Numbered from the stretch's first letter, positions 21,881 to 30,299 are shown. The stretch: 64,000 bases of DNA from Norana najaformis (GCA_964023275.1 OZ029923.1:11229738-11293737); one strand, 5' to 3'. Notes: generated from the letters alone by a model not told the origin. A program made the numbers and translations.

Positions 21881-24289
21881 CATGTACATATGTATGTATA
21901 TATGTATATATGTATCTATATATGTATCTATATATGCGTGTATGTATGTATCTATATCTTCATGTATGTATGTATCTATATCTTCATGTACGTATGCATG
22001 TACGTATGTATGTATGTATGCATGCATACATGTTTATTTGTGTGTATCTAAACACACACTATGTGTATGTGTAAATTTGTGTGTGTACATATGAACATAT
22101 TTTCCCATAATTTCCGTTCGTTCGGACTTCTAATGTGACCTAGTCTGCGTCCTTGAAATTATTTATCTCTTTCGCCGTCGTTTTGAGTGTTTTGGACGAT
22201 GTTCTCGTACGTTTGTTATCGAAGTCTCGTGCGCCGTCATTCGACTCGTCCGCCCGGAGGGGTTTCAGGTTATTAGCTGAACAATGTCAAGCTCCAGCTG
22301 GAAATACCAAGAGAGTCCTTGAATTGATGGCGATCGTTCTACTGCGAAGACTCTCTACGACCAATTGGCCAGCTGCTGAAGAATGACGTCATCCTTCATG
22401 ACCCTTATGGCTGAGGGGTGTCCGCTAGCAGGGTCTTACACCATCTGAATGGCACTGCTTGACGTTGGGTTCGTCTGTTGCATGTCTCGTCGCTTGGCGT
22501 CGCTTCATTTCTTTAATGCTTCGTAGTCAAGATACTCTGAACACGTGGTGTCTGCTGTCAGCTCTGCGTGTCTGCAGGAGAACACCAACGGTGACTCTTT
22601 TCGTTATCTATGCGATACAATACAATACAATACAATTCATACATACATACATACATACATACATACATACATACAATACATACATACATACATATGTACA
22701 TATATAAATATGAATGTATGTAAAAATGAATGTATCTATGTATGTAAGAATGCACGTATGTATGTGAATATAATTTCATGTGTGCATGTACTAATGTATG
22801 CATGTATGTATGTATGTATATGTATATGTTTGTGTGTGTATATGGATTATATATGTATGTATGTTTGTATGTATGAATTGTATTGTATGTATGTGTGTAT
22901 GTACGTATGTATGTATGTATTTATGCATGAATATATATATATATATGTATGTTTCATGCATATGTTTGTATGCATCTAGGCGTCTTCTTTCAGGTCATTT
23001 GCAAGATGCACAACTTTGTCCAATGCCTCAACTACACCTGTTCGATAATAATCCTGACGGTCATCAGCGCCGAGCGCTACGTCATCATCAGCCATCCGCT
23101 CTGGAACAGGCGCTTCAGCGGTGGCTGGCACATCCGCTCAACCGTTGTCTGTATCGTCTGGCTGGCCAGCATCGCCTACTCCGTTCCCATCCTCATCTCC
23201 TTCGACCTCCTTGAGGTCTCGAAGTCAAATCAGACGATCTACTTTTGCGTTCGATCCAATCACCTGTTCAGCTACGAGACGTACGCCATGGTCGACATGA
23301 CACTCCTCTACGCGGTGCCACTCCTTTTCATGACCGCCGTTTACGTCAGGATCTCCGTAGTCCTCTGGAAGTCGAGCAAACTCGACGTGAGGACACGCTC
23401 CGTCAGCGACGAGTCAGTTCCGGCGCAGACTTCGACGAGAGAAAGATGGCAAGGTCGATGGAAGAGTCCGATGGTGTGGTGCACTCGCGGATGTGGAGGT
23501 TCTCTTGAACGAGGTCAGAGTCCTTGGCAGGAATCGATGGCGCTAAAAGCCGAGTGTCCGGATGAAGAACTGAAGAATACGGATCCGTCTGCAGCCACCG
23601 CAGGCACGGTCTTCAGTCAGCTGAGGAACGGGCTGCGTCCCGAGTGGACTAACGAACTACAGATGAATCAGATGGACTCTGAATCAGCAAAGCGACATCC
23701 GCAAGATGCGCTTCCCGCGTCAGCGTCAACATCGCACGCAGTAGCGACAAAGGCGTCCAGTCACCCATACCAAATACGTCGTCTCAGAACTCTCAAAACC
23801 CCACAACATCAGCTATTAAACGCATCTAACCAGTCGCTAGCAACAAAGCAGCAACAAGGTCGACCGATCCTTATGACGTCCTATCACAACGGTCGGCTCA
23901 ACCACGCCGTGGTGTCTAGCGTCGCGAGTACATCCACTGAGTCCAACCGTCGAACCCCGACAAAGGCCCCTCTTGTCCAGTTGCGCCGGCGCCGGGTTAT
24001 ACGCCTCCTAATCGCCATCATTGTGTCGTTCGCCGTCTGCACGCTTCCAAACCACGTGCGAGTCCAGCACCTCATCTGGTTTCCGGGCCAGTCCATCTCC
24101 TACAAACAGATGTACGCTCCACCGATCACAATGCTTCTATTCTACATGAACAGCGCCATAAATCCCATTCTGTACGCCTTCATTTCGAAAAAGTTCCGTC
24201 GAGCCATCGTCATGATCGACTGGAGATTTCTCTGGAGGAAAATCGTGCGAAGAGAAACCACTTCGTCCGATAGATACACCGTCAACTGA
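6421..24289 (+). CDS. Rhodopsin-class neuropeptide GPCR, trissin-receptor-like (3 exons)
   Basis: A seven-transmembrane receptor expected at the plasma membrane, where a peptide ligand would drive G-protein signalling. Exons 6421-6613, 16026-16186 and 22994-24289 join in phase (193+161+1296 nt) to 549 residues. Visible class A marks: N-glycosylation sequons at residues 11-13 and 28-30, GN in TM1, LAIAD in TM2, the ECL1 cysteine (Cys121), ERY in place of DRY (145-147), a long Ser/Thr/Gln-rich third intracellular loop of nearly 200 residues, VCTLPNHV in TM6 and NPILY in TM7. The TM6 pattern, with Leu-Pro rather than Trp-x-Pro, is what I recall for trissin receptors; TRH- or orexin-type receptors are alternatives. 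The start was chosen because it precedes the sequons and TM1 with no earlier in-frame hydrophobic segment; an upstream non-coding exon is possible. Class A identity is sure, ligand family is inference. Confidence 0.88.
6930..7612 (+). mobile_element. LINE-A: 5'-truncated non-LTR retrotransposon with reverse-transcriptase C-terminus
   Basis: Longest copy of the family. An open frame (to the TAG at 7443-7445) reads [51 protein letters not shown] and [10 protein letters not shown]: the familiar C-terminal tail of L2/CR1-type ORF2 proteins after the RT domain. Then a conserved 3' UTR (ggatcttgacctggaaccga ... gcgctgtagaaatctcgaga) and a (GATTAC)n tail. The RT core and endonuclease are missing. 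Confidence 0.85.
7985..8036. repeat. (ATT)n microsatellite
   Basis: Perfect run of about 17 ATT units, just after a LINE-like ggcgccatataaatcg end. Confidence 0.9.
8550..8680. repeat. (TGTG/TCTG)n microsatellite
   Basis: Degenerate TG-rich tract; ORFs over it are artefacts. Confidence 0.8.
8868..9012 (+). repeat. Dispersed repeat family E, copy 1
   Basis: Blocks cacggtcc, cacggggaccttaaatg, cattcaaacgggca, ggatctcaccc and aaaatgagcagggtc recur in order at 30937-31075. No coding potential seen; class unknown. Confidence 0.75.
9485..9735. repeat. (ATGT)n microsatellite in GPCR intron 1
   Basis: About 250 bp of ATGT/ATATGT units. Open on both strands, hence spurious Met-Tyr-Val-Cys and His-Ile-Tyr-Thr ORFs. 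Confidence 0.9.
10420..11560 (+). pseudogene. Decayed DNA-transposase-like gene
   Basis: Frame-shifted, stop-interrupted coding remains. In successive frames: [41 protein letters not shown], then [23 protein letters not shown]. The paired FDxTxSNT and CRxH...E motifs, in this spacing, are ones I associate with a hAT-like transposase family seen as uncharacterised proteins in many invertebrates. No terminal repeats found. Confidence 0.6.
11716..11887 (-). repeat. SINE family T copy
   Basis: Contains ttatttctgcatttattaag at the tail end and gaggctcgaacccgtactct in the head. Confidence 0.8.
11890..13330. other. Unassigned intronic sequence
   Basis: Contains a 90-codon minus-strand frame (11848-12120, with [20 protein letters not shown]) that looks like part of a decayed element but is not recognised, and a TC-rich stretch at 13155-13220. 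Confidence 0.35.
13333..13414. repeat. Perfect 39-bp inverted repeat with 4-nt loop
   Basis: Arms 13333-13371 and 13376-13414 are exactly reverse-complementary around the loop ttct. The arm starts aactcgctgcctacgatg. Flanks do not continue the symmetry. Confidence 0.97.
13617..13735. repeat. (CAT)n/(CATCAT) microsatellite
   Basis: Interrupted trinucleotide run encoding His-, Ile- or Met-rich artefacts by frame. Confidence 0.85.
14590..14960. other. Purine-rich tract
   Basis: About 370 bp dominated by AAG/GAG/GGA on the plus strand. The resulting open frames on both strands are compositional. Confidence 0.6.
15543..15700 (+). repeat. SINE family T copy, head truncated
   Basis: Starts at the B box (ggttcgaatc), ends ggcgcttaataaatacagga and runs into a compound microsatellite that probably grew from its AATAAT tail. 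Confidence 0.75.
15685..15892. repeat. Compound (GAT)(ATT)(AAT)(ACA)(ACT)(AAT) microsatellite
   Basis: Successive trinucleotide blocks directly downstream of a SINE family T tail and about 130 bp before GPCR exon 2. Confidence 0.9.
16026..16186 (+). CDS. GPCR exon 2: rest of TM1, ICL1 and TM2
   Basis: Acceptor tgtgtgcag and donor gtgagt. It completes Gly65 and reads [19 protein letters not shown], then the TM2 core [12 protein letters not shown], ending IWLLGR before the ECL1 cysteine in exon 3. Phase joins exactly to both neighbours. Confidence 0.9.
16260..16680. repeat. Left terminal array of CTACA...TGTAG dyads
   Basis: Units at about 16450, 16471, 16494, 16517, 16539, 16561, 16584, 16607, 16629 and 16651; the first part (16268-16440) alternates gtctaca/tgtagac with tgcaacact. 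Confidence 0.85.
17195..17640 (-). mobile_element. LINE-B: RT C-terminus and 3' end
   Basis: On the minus strand, with frame breaks: [61 protein letters not shown], followed by the ttaacacgcc block (rc) and a (TTAC)n tail. Same protein class as LINE-A but a different family. It lies inside the putative 16250-21554 element. Confidence 0.8.
17637..17719 (-). CDS. Candidate exon of an unknown minus-strand gene
   Basis: Acceptor ttgtctctgtag (rc) then [20 protein letters not shown] and YFEYRILVM. The codon content and helix-like pattern look real. It abuts LINE-B, so its end may be cut by that insertion. Confidence 0.4.
18250..18275 (-). CDS. Candidate micro-exon of the same minus-strand gene
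   Basis: 26 nt between acceptor tattcattgcag and donor gtaagt on the minus strand. Its length would convert phase 1 (from the exon at 18493-18639) to phase 0 (exon at 17637-17719), reading AEVSILLVL. Support is splice consensus and phase only. Confidence 0.25.
18493..18639 (-). CDS. Candidate exon of the same minus-strand gene
   Basis: Minus strand: acceptor gtgttgttttag, donor gtatgt; [20 protein letters not shown] then [21 protein letters not shown] partial, diverged copy of its middle ([16 protein letters not shown]) sits at 18760-18815. Family not recognised; the style resembles the helical N-terminal parts of SAMD3-like, transposon-associated proteins. Confidence 0.4.
19566..19641 (-). 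CDS. Candidate exon of the same minus-strand gene
   Basis: Minus strand: acceptor ccgttgtatttag, donor gtaagt; [20 protein letters not shown] then FRD. The AxxIxxxFPxxRD pattern is typical of the helical domain named above. It does not join in phase directly to 18493-18639, so at least one exon is missing between them. Confidence 0.35.
19730..19983. mobile_element. MITE-like element with perfect 25-bp terminal inverted repeats
   Basis: Arms 19730-19754 (ggcatacttatagtatcggg...) and 19959-19983 are exact reverse complements around about 200 bp of unique sequence. No clear target duplication and no ORF of note. Confidence 0.75.
20522..20529. promoter_or_regulatory. CRE-like palindrome TGACGTCA
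   Basis: Perfect CREB/ATF consensus in a locally GC-richer patch upstream of the minus-strand candidate exons. Could be part of their promoter; chance occurrence is possible. Confidence 0.3.
20563..20706 (-). repeat. LINE-A 3' end copy
   Basis: CGTAATCGTAATCGTAAT tail, then rc of the family's 3' UTR (acaggcgctcagtcaaaaca, aaatcgataggcaaaaaggc). Confidence 0.85.
21375..21548. repeat. Right terminal array (inverted relative to left)
   Basis: Units with tccacatt..gtgttgca at about 21382, 21408, 21435, 21460 and 21482, then atgtagacaaagtggtctac. Their reverse complement matches the tgcaacact/gtctaca pattern of the left array. Confidence 0.8.
21595..22030. repeat. Long (ATGT)n microsatellite in GPCR intron 2
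   Basis: About 430 bp of ATGT with ATATGT and CATGT interruptions; open in several frames, not coding. Confidence 0.92.
22045..22610. other. Unassigned intronic spacer
   Basis: Non-repetitive, moderately GC-rich sequence between two microsatellites; no reading frame with recognisable protein features. Confidence 0.4.
22612..22975. repeat. (ATAC)n then (ATGT)n microsatellite before GPCR exon 3
   Basis: (AATAC)/(ATAC)n to about 22690, then degenerate ATGT to about 22975. The switch in strand sense makes a potential long hairpin. Confidence 0.88.
22994..24289 (+). CDS. GPCR exon 3: TM3 to C-terminus
   Basis: Acceptor ttctttcag, 13 bases after the end of a degenerate (ATGT)n tract. It encodes residues 119-549: Cys121, TM3 ending ISAERY, TM4, ECL2 with a cysteine (YFCVRS) that can pair with Cys121, TM5, a long polar ICL3, TM6 [14 protein letters not shown]7 [11 protein letters not shown], then a short basic tail. 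The stop at 24287-24289 lies inside a diverged tandem repeat. Confidence 0.92.
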   Translation, partial: VICKMHNFVQCLNYTCSIIILTVISAERYVIISHPLWNRRFSGGWHIRSTVVCIVWLASIAYSVPILISFDLLEVSKSNQTIYFCVRSNHLFSYETYAMVDMTLLYAVPLLFMTAVYVRISVVLWKSSKLDVRTRSVSDESVPAQTSTRERWQGRWKSPMVWCTRGCGGSLERGQSPWQESMALKAECPDEELKNTDPSAATAGTVFSQLRNGLRPEWTNELQMNQMDSESAKRHPQDALPASASTSHAVATKASSHPYQIRRLRTLKTPQHQLLNASNQSLATKQQQGRPILMTSYHNGRLNHAVVSSVASTSTESNRRTPTKAPLVQLRRRRVIRLLIAIIVSFAVCTLPNHVRVQHLIWFPGQSISYKQMYAPPITMLLFYMNSAINPILYAFISKKFRRAIVMIDWRFLWRKIVRRETTSSDRYTVN

Positions 24290-24530
24290 TTCAACACAGT
24301 GAACTGAATGTCGCAGGAAATGTGTTATAATATTATACTGTAACTCTACAAAATTAGCCAATGCTACTGCATGCAGATAGGCTGCGCTGTCAACTGATTC
24401 AGCACAGTCTACTGAATATTGCAGAAAACTCATTGTATGTTACACTTCAGCGATGCGACTGTAGATAAGCCTACTCTCAGCTAATTTAACACGGTCCTTT
24501 GAACCTAGCAGAAAGTGCGCTATGTAACTT
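24284..24530 (+). repeat. Diverged tandem repeat across the GPCR stop codon
   Basis: gtcaactgattcaacacagt (24281-24300) recurs as gtcaactgattcagcacagt about 106 bp later, and more weakly as cagctaatttaacacggtcc near 24478. Each copy continues ...gcagaaa. Confidence 0.7.
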
Positions 24531-24587
24531 TTCAAGGTGACGAACCTTAGCAACTGGTTCGTAACAGCTCTAAACGTGCGTCATTTC

Positions 24588-25085
24588 GTAATCGTAATCG
24601 TAAACTCGAGATTTCTACCGCGCGCAAAGAAAGCTAAGTCGCGGGAATCAGCTTATTCACAGACACTCACTTAAAACGAAATCAACAGGCAGGTATAGGG
24701 GTCAAATCTGGTTCCAGGTCACGATCCTAGGGTCAGGCAGGCAGTCAGACGGCTACGGTAAATGGTGTTTAGAATGGGAGCAGCGAGAGAGATAAGGAGA
24801 AGAGGGGAAATCGGGATAGGTTTCGTGGAAGAGGAATGTTTTCTCGTTTTGAGTGATAGACCTGCGCAGAAATTGCTAGAGGTTAAGCGTTGGTGAGTTT
24901 AGAATCGGACCAGCGAGCGAGATAAGGAGAAAAGAGGGAATCGGTATAGGATTCGTGGGAGTGTTTTCAGCTTTGAGAAAAAGACCTGGGCAGAAATTGC
25001 AAGAGATTCAGTGTTTGTGAGTTAGTAGGATGGGTCAGATACTTGTCGTAATTCTGGTGAGAGTTTATTCCATGTAGTCATTTGG
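24588..25085 (-). mobile_element. LINE-A copy with internally duplicated coding tail
   Basis: CGTAATCGTAATCGTAA tail, 3' UTR, then the rc of the RT C-terminal coding end. The coding part (gcgagagagataaggagaag ... gcagaaattg) is present twice, 24773-24900 and 24900-25085. Confidence 0.8.
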
Positions 25086-25202
25086 TTGGTAACAGTGAAT
25101 TTGTCTAATTGCCATAAATGTACGCAACACTGGATCATTGCAGGTCATAGCAGCAGGTCTTTGTTACAAGTCAGTATGTCTTAGCAACTGTAGTCACACT
25201 GG

Positions 25203-25296
25203 TTTCAGTTGTTACCAGACATTGTTTCAGTTGTTACCAGACATTGTTTCAGTTGTTACCAGACATTGTTTCAGTTGTTACCAGACATTGTTTCAG
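25203..25296. repeat. 22-bp tandem repeat
   Basis: Four identical units beginning tttcagttgttaccagac, plus partial copies at both ends. Confidence 0.93.
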
Positions 25297-25394
25297 GTGC
25301 TTTGCCTCAGCAAGAAAGACTCTATTGTGTATACATGCAGTACTTTGAAACAGCTGACGAGCGGATTTTAGGATGACTGACTACATACATTTAC

Positions 25395-25492
25395 CAGGTT
25401 GTTGCGAAAGTCTACTGAAGGCCTTTTCAGGAAGTGTTTTCCTGGTTGTTGCGAAAGTCTACCCTTTCCAGGAAGTGTTTTCCTGGATTTAG
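25395..25492. repeat. Tandem duplication, about 45-50 bp
   Basis: ggttgttgcgaaagtctac ... caggaagtgttttcctgg occurs twice in succession with a short indel. Confidence 0.85.
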
Positions 25493-26103
25493 ACTGAAAC
25501 TGCCTCTGTAGTATGAAGTATTTGTACGCATGTACAGAATCCCGAATGGGGTTTGTCGCAGCAAAGATGGCGCCCCTGTCCATTCTTTGTGTAATTCTAT
25601 AAGCCTGTGTAATTTATTGTGTTGGCGTCTACGTCGTTGTCATGGAAACGTGCAAGTACACAGCGTGTTTTGTTTTTCATCATCACTTCTCAAAGTCCTT
25701 TTCCTCTGGGGATTCATAACAAAGACGTCCGATCCTGAATCCTGTGACTGTGCCGCCCTTAATAGCCTAGCCAGTTTATTTTTTGATTAGGCCGGTGTCT
25801 TCGGCAAGAATAGCCCTATTACTAGGCCTACTGTGAGCCGTTAAGCTTGTATAATCTCATACGTCCCGACTGTATTGATGCCTCGTACGCTAATGAGTTT
25901 TTCACCAGGTATCTAAGAACTCTGCTCCAAATTCAGATTTGTCACGATAGAATTGATGAAACACTGCAGGCCTGTTCATTGACGCTGTCTTTGAAGTCTT
26001 GACCAAGATGGGTCGCCTTTCTTGGTAGGCTTTTATGAGGTGCCTCCAGTAATAGGCATCATAGTAAGTGTCTTGATGCATACAAAACAAAAACATAAAA
26101 ACA

Positions 26104-26372
26104 AAGATGCATACATACATAAATAGGCTATATACATACATACATACATACAGATATATACATATATATACACATACATACATGCATACATACATGCATG
26201 CATACATACATACATACATGCATGCATACATGTATGCATGCATACATACATGCATACATACATGCATACATACATGCATACATGCATGCATACATGCATA
26301 GATACATGCATACATACATACATACATGCATACATGCATGCATGCATACATACATACAAACATACATAATGG
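26104..26372. repeat. (ATAC/ATGC)n microsatellite
   Basis: About 270 bp of CATA/CATG units. Confidence 0.92.
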
Positions 26373-26384
26373 GATGAAATGGCA

Positions 26385-27235
26385 AGATCATGATCGATGA
26401 GATTGAGACTAAGTTCGTTGATGACCTGTGCTTCCTTGGTAGCTTAATATCAGAGGACATCAGCTGTCACAGGGAGGTAACGATACGCACTGGAAAGGCG
26501 AATGGTGCACCTGGGAAACTTGAAAAGTTATGGAAGAACAACGGATGCAGTGTGAAGACCAAGAATCGTGTATATGAAGCCATAATATTAAGAATACCGC
26601 TGTATGGATATGAGACATGGCCAATGACTTTGGCAAACAAGAAAAGACTTTCGGCTGAGGAGAATTTTGCACATTTCGGGGCATGATAAATATCGAATAA
26701 AGTTACAACAGGAAGAACAGGATAAAGAGAATATCATCAGAAAGAAACGACTGTATGACTGACGACTGTACGACTCCCCTACTTCCTCTTATCCCTCTTT
26801 CCGCTCCAATCCCAAACATCACCCACCGTAGCTGCCATGCTGTCTCTCGCCCTGACTCTTGGATCTTGACCTGGAACCGAACACTTTCGATTTTGTTTTG
26901 ACTGAGCGCCTGTGAATAAGCTCGTCCCCGTGACGTGGCTGTCGTTGGGCGCTGTAGAAATCACGATTACGATTACGACCGAAATGGATGGAACATGTAA
27001 TTCATGCGGACAAAGATAGAAGAGCCAACCAAGCGATGAGCGGGATTCCTGAAGGAAAGAGGAGGAAAGGAAAACCAAGAGAGAACTGGCCAGAGACTGT
27101 TAGAGGTAAACTGAAATTCTAGAGACGCCATGGGACGATGTAAGAAGACTGGGGATGAATAGGTATGAGTGGAGAAGCTGCATTGCCCCATGTACAGACC
27201 TCCACAGGAAGGACTAAGTAAGCAAATAAGTAAGA
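26385..27235 (+). mobile_element. LINE-C RT C-terminus, interrupted by LINE-A
   Basis: Frame at 26390-26686 reads FLGSLISEDISCHREVTIRT, KANGAPGKLEKLWKNN, VYEAIILRIPLYGYETWPM: the thumb region downstream of an RT core. It resumes after the nested LINE-A at 26977 and ends LGMNRYEWRSCIAPCTDLHR before a TAAG-rich tail. Frame breaks mark it as dead. Confidence 0.8.
26770..26976 (+). mobile_element. LINE-A copy nested in LINE-C
   Basis: ggatcttgacctggaaccga ... cgctgtagaaatcacgatta then GATTACG, joining straight to accgaaatggatggaacatg of LINE-C. The short sequence acgac occurs on both sides and may be the target duplication. Confidence 0.8.
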
Positions 27236-27464
27236 TTACAGACCAATATTATTTACGTAAAAGCAAAAAATGTCAAACCGTATTTCTGAAGCTCAGAGTG
27301 AAAATATAAGTTCCATATTAAAATATTTTCGTTTCCTAACTTAAATAATAGGCCCAGATTAAAAGTATAGTACACTGCTGGACGTTTTGCTTTGGCGCTG
27401 TCGAAGAGCCGATTGAAGACGCCCAATGTCTGAAAGTCTGAGATAATAGTCTCCCATGTAGTGG

Positions 27465-27700
27465 GACGTCGGGCAGTCGCTCATTTCCTTTTATTAGACC
27501 CTTGAGCTGGCAATAGATGATACTTAAGGCCCTGGATATGGGGCCAGTGCATCGCAGTTCTTGTTATTTACGTCCCAGCTTACACCAGTAATCAAATTAT
27601 ACGTCTTTGTGACGGAGCACATGTGCGAAAACAACTTATCCAAGGTCGTGACTCGCAGTCCTCTGAAAACCGGCAAACGTTAGATTAGAGACTCAGCGTC
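27465..27700 (-). repeat. SINE family U copy 1
   Basis: Blocks cgctcatttcctttt, cccttgagctggcaatagat, aaggccctggata and caacttatccaaggtcgtga recur at 33145-33400. The minus-strand sense has a B-box-like head, so it is probably a second tRNA-derived SINE. Confidence 0.7.
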
Positions 27701-28567
27701 TATACTGGTCGACAATTACCAATGCTGGGCAGCAAGGGCAGATAAATGTTTTCGGGCTTGTCTTAAATGTGACCTTGTAAGGATATACTTCTGCATGAGA
27801 AAAGGGTGCCAAAGTCGGTACAGTAAATTTGCGAGAACTCACTCGGAAGGCAAGTAGGCGTAAAATTGGTCACAATCAGCTCTTACAAATTTATATTCCT
27901 TGCTGTGTTAGGTACCAAAGTGTAAGTTCTTATGCAGTTTCGATGTCTAAATATTCTTATTTTCAATTTTATTATGATGCCATGCAACAAAACCTTTTAC
28001 CTCTTTGTCCCCTAATTTGAAGTTGGGAACATCGATAACTATGCAAGTCAACAAGTCATATAAATATTTTTCTTAACCAGTTTTATATGGAGCTTTCACT
28101 GGTGAAAGCCTCAGAGGCGTATAAATACGCTTCAATTTACTATCCGTGTCCATTTCACACTACTACGTAAGCCAATCGGGCCAGAAAAATAGTGGCGTAG
28201 TGAGGGTCTCCGGAGCTCGCGAACAGTAAAGTCCAATCAGTAGGATAAGTTTATGATGCACCTTCATTATTTATAAACCTCATTCTACGCACTCTTAGCT
28301 TGCATTTTCGCACGGGGACACTTTCCTAGTCGATCGAAGCTTTATCAGCCGCTACATGCCACCGTGTGTCCAGCCACATTCGCGTGAACAATCACTTCGT
28401 GCAATGAGAGGCGCTTAAATAGCGAAAGGACATTGGTAAACTCGGTGATAATTGGTCTATCTAGTATAGGTCTATTAATAGGGCTATTGCTATTCAATTG
28501 TGTCATAATAATATTATTGATTGGTATTATTATGACGCTACTCCCGCGCCGTTGAGGGGGTAAACGA
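27701..28567. other. No gene recognised
   Basis: AT-rich spacer with short ORFs. A small imperfect inverted repeat (gtcataataat ... attattatgac) lies at about 28502-28535. Confidence 0.4.
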
Positions 28568-28906
28568 CTAGAGTTCAAATACTGCGGGTGAGGTATGCTT
28601 CTTCGAACCCGAAACCTTCTTTCCCCATAGTAAGGCCTTTGATCCCAAGGCTCGAGTGGTATCCACGATCTCCGGATGGGAAATTACCGCTTCTGCTGAC
28701 AAGTAAGGGTTCTTTTCTATCCCCTCAATCCCCAGACTCTTCACTTCGCCTTCAAGTTCTTCCTGCCAGGACTGGTGCAGTGCCAGTCCTTCTTTTAATC
28801 TCATCAGCTTGCCTCGAATTCGTTCTTCCATGTGATACTCTTTAAACTTTTCATCAGGCTCTGCTTGGCGCCGCCTAAATTCTCTTTCCAAGCGCTAGTG
28901 ACTACT
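28568..28906 (-). CDS. Unrecognised charged ORF, possible exon
   Basis: A 107-codon frame from ATG 28891 (open to about 28903 after a TAG that could be an acceptor, gtcactag). Highly charged and helix-like (EREFRRRQAEPDEKFKEYHM, LHQSWQEELEGEVKSLGIEG). Composition is unlike the surrounding AT-rich DNA. No family recognised; it may be a terminal exon or a fragment of a retroelement protein. Confidence 0.35.
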
Positions 28907-29594
28907 ACTGATTTGCATACTAAGGGCAGCCACAGACTATTCAAGGGTTTGGAATTTCGGCCTTGTTGCGAAATTACTTTTCTTCTTCCAGTCAGTAGGC
29001 CTTACCTAACCTTCCGTCATGTTATAATTTTACCTTATTACACAAAGACAAACACCCTTGTCGATAAACTCAGATTATTCAAGAACGGAACTCAGACGTA
29101 GGCCTATCTCTTTTACATCTACAGTATTTCTGTACAATTAACTAAGATAAGGTTCTCTCGTCAGCTTAATTATCGGTTTGACCGAGAGAATTTAAATTTA
29201 CTCCTTCCTCCATTTACTATAAAATTTTATTCAAAAGAAACTTAGAAGATAAACTCCCTGCATGACGAGTGAAGTTGATTCTTTGAAAAGCACCCTCGTG
29301 TCTAACCATCGACCGATCGTTAGACCTACACCCGACGACGGCCTTCACTAATCCCCAGGTTCGATTTCGGTTGAATGCGTTGAGCACTCATACGGTATCG
29401 AAATCTTATTGAACTATCCGCGAAACACCCTCTCCGAACCACGAATCGAATCGGCGACACCCTGTGAAGCGATCTCCAGAAAACGTTGACTGAAACTGCG
29501 CCCCTTAACATTCGAAGCAGAAATCGAATCGACGACACTCTGCCGAAAACTGAGACTGCGCGCCCTGCATTAGCCTGCCGCGGTATTCATAGAG
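28907..29594. other. Unassigned intergenic sequence
   Basis: No reading frame of note. Near 29430-29555 a loosely repeated block (gaatcgaatcggcgacac / gaaatcgaatcgacgaca) suggests an old tandem duplication. Confidence 0.4.
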
Positions 29595-30165
29595 AACAAA
29601 CAAGGAAAAACCCAACTGCGCAGTAACTTCTGACTTTCCTTGGGGAATTTCTCAACTGCGCAGTAACTTCTGGCTTTCCACGGGGAATTTCCCAATTGCA
29701 CAGTAACTTCTGGCTTTCCCTATGGAATTTCTCAACTGCGCAGTAACTTCTGGCTTTCCACGGGGAATTTCCCAACTGCGCAGTAACTTCTGGCTTTCCC
29801 TGGGGAATTTCCCAATTGCACAGTGACTTCTGACTTTCCCTGGGTATTTCCCAATTGCGCAATAACCCGGCTTTCCCTGGGGAATTTCCCAATTGCACAG
29901 TAACTTCTGGCTTTCCCTGGGGAATTTCCCAACTGCGCAGTAACTTCTGGCTTTCCCTGGGGAATTTCCCAATTGCACAGTAACTTCTGACTTTCCCTGG
30001 GTATTTCCCAATTGCGCAATAACCCGGCTTTCCCTGGGGAATTTCCCAATTGCGCAGTAACTTCTGGCTTTCCCTGAGGAATTTCCCAATTGCACAGTAA
30101 CTTCTGGCTTTCCCTGAGGAATTTCCCAATTGCGCAGTAACTTTTGGCTTTCCCTCGGGGAATTA
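29595..30165. repeat. 40-bp minisatellite with higher-order structure
   Basis: About 14 units of 37-40 bp, each built as caactgcgcagtaacttctg + gctttccctggggaatttcc. Variant units (aacccggctttcc; gggtatttcc) occur as a pair at about 29813-29890 and again at about 29972-30050, so a four-unit block of about 159 bp is itself duplicated. The minus strand is stop-free in three frames because the unit length is not a multiple of three; not a gene. Confidence 0.93.
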
Positions 30166-30299
30166 CCAAACAGCACAGCGGCATTTCTAATTGTGCAGCA
30201 GCTTTGACAACTATTATCAAGGCCACTACAACCCGTCTGCTCTTTCAATTTCCGCCGCATTATTAATTTGTATTATTTATTATTTACTATTATTATCAT

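Noticed and set aside
21528..22094. Long ORFs rich in Met-Tyr-Val-Cys or His-Ile-Tyr-Thr (also at 9424-9759, 22545-22979, 25902-26363)
   Set aside because: They are translations of (ATGT)n/(ATAC)n microsatellites, open on both strands.
29587..30260. Three overlapping 160-200-codon minus-strand ORFs with repeats like GKARSYCAIGKF
   Set aside because: Produced by a 40-bp minisatellite; the same peptide set appears in rotated frames, so no frame is selected.
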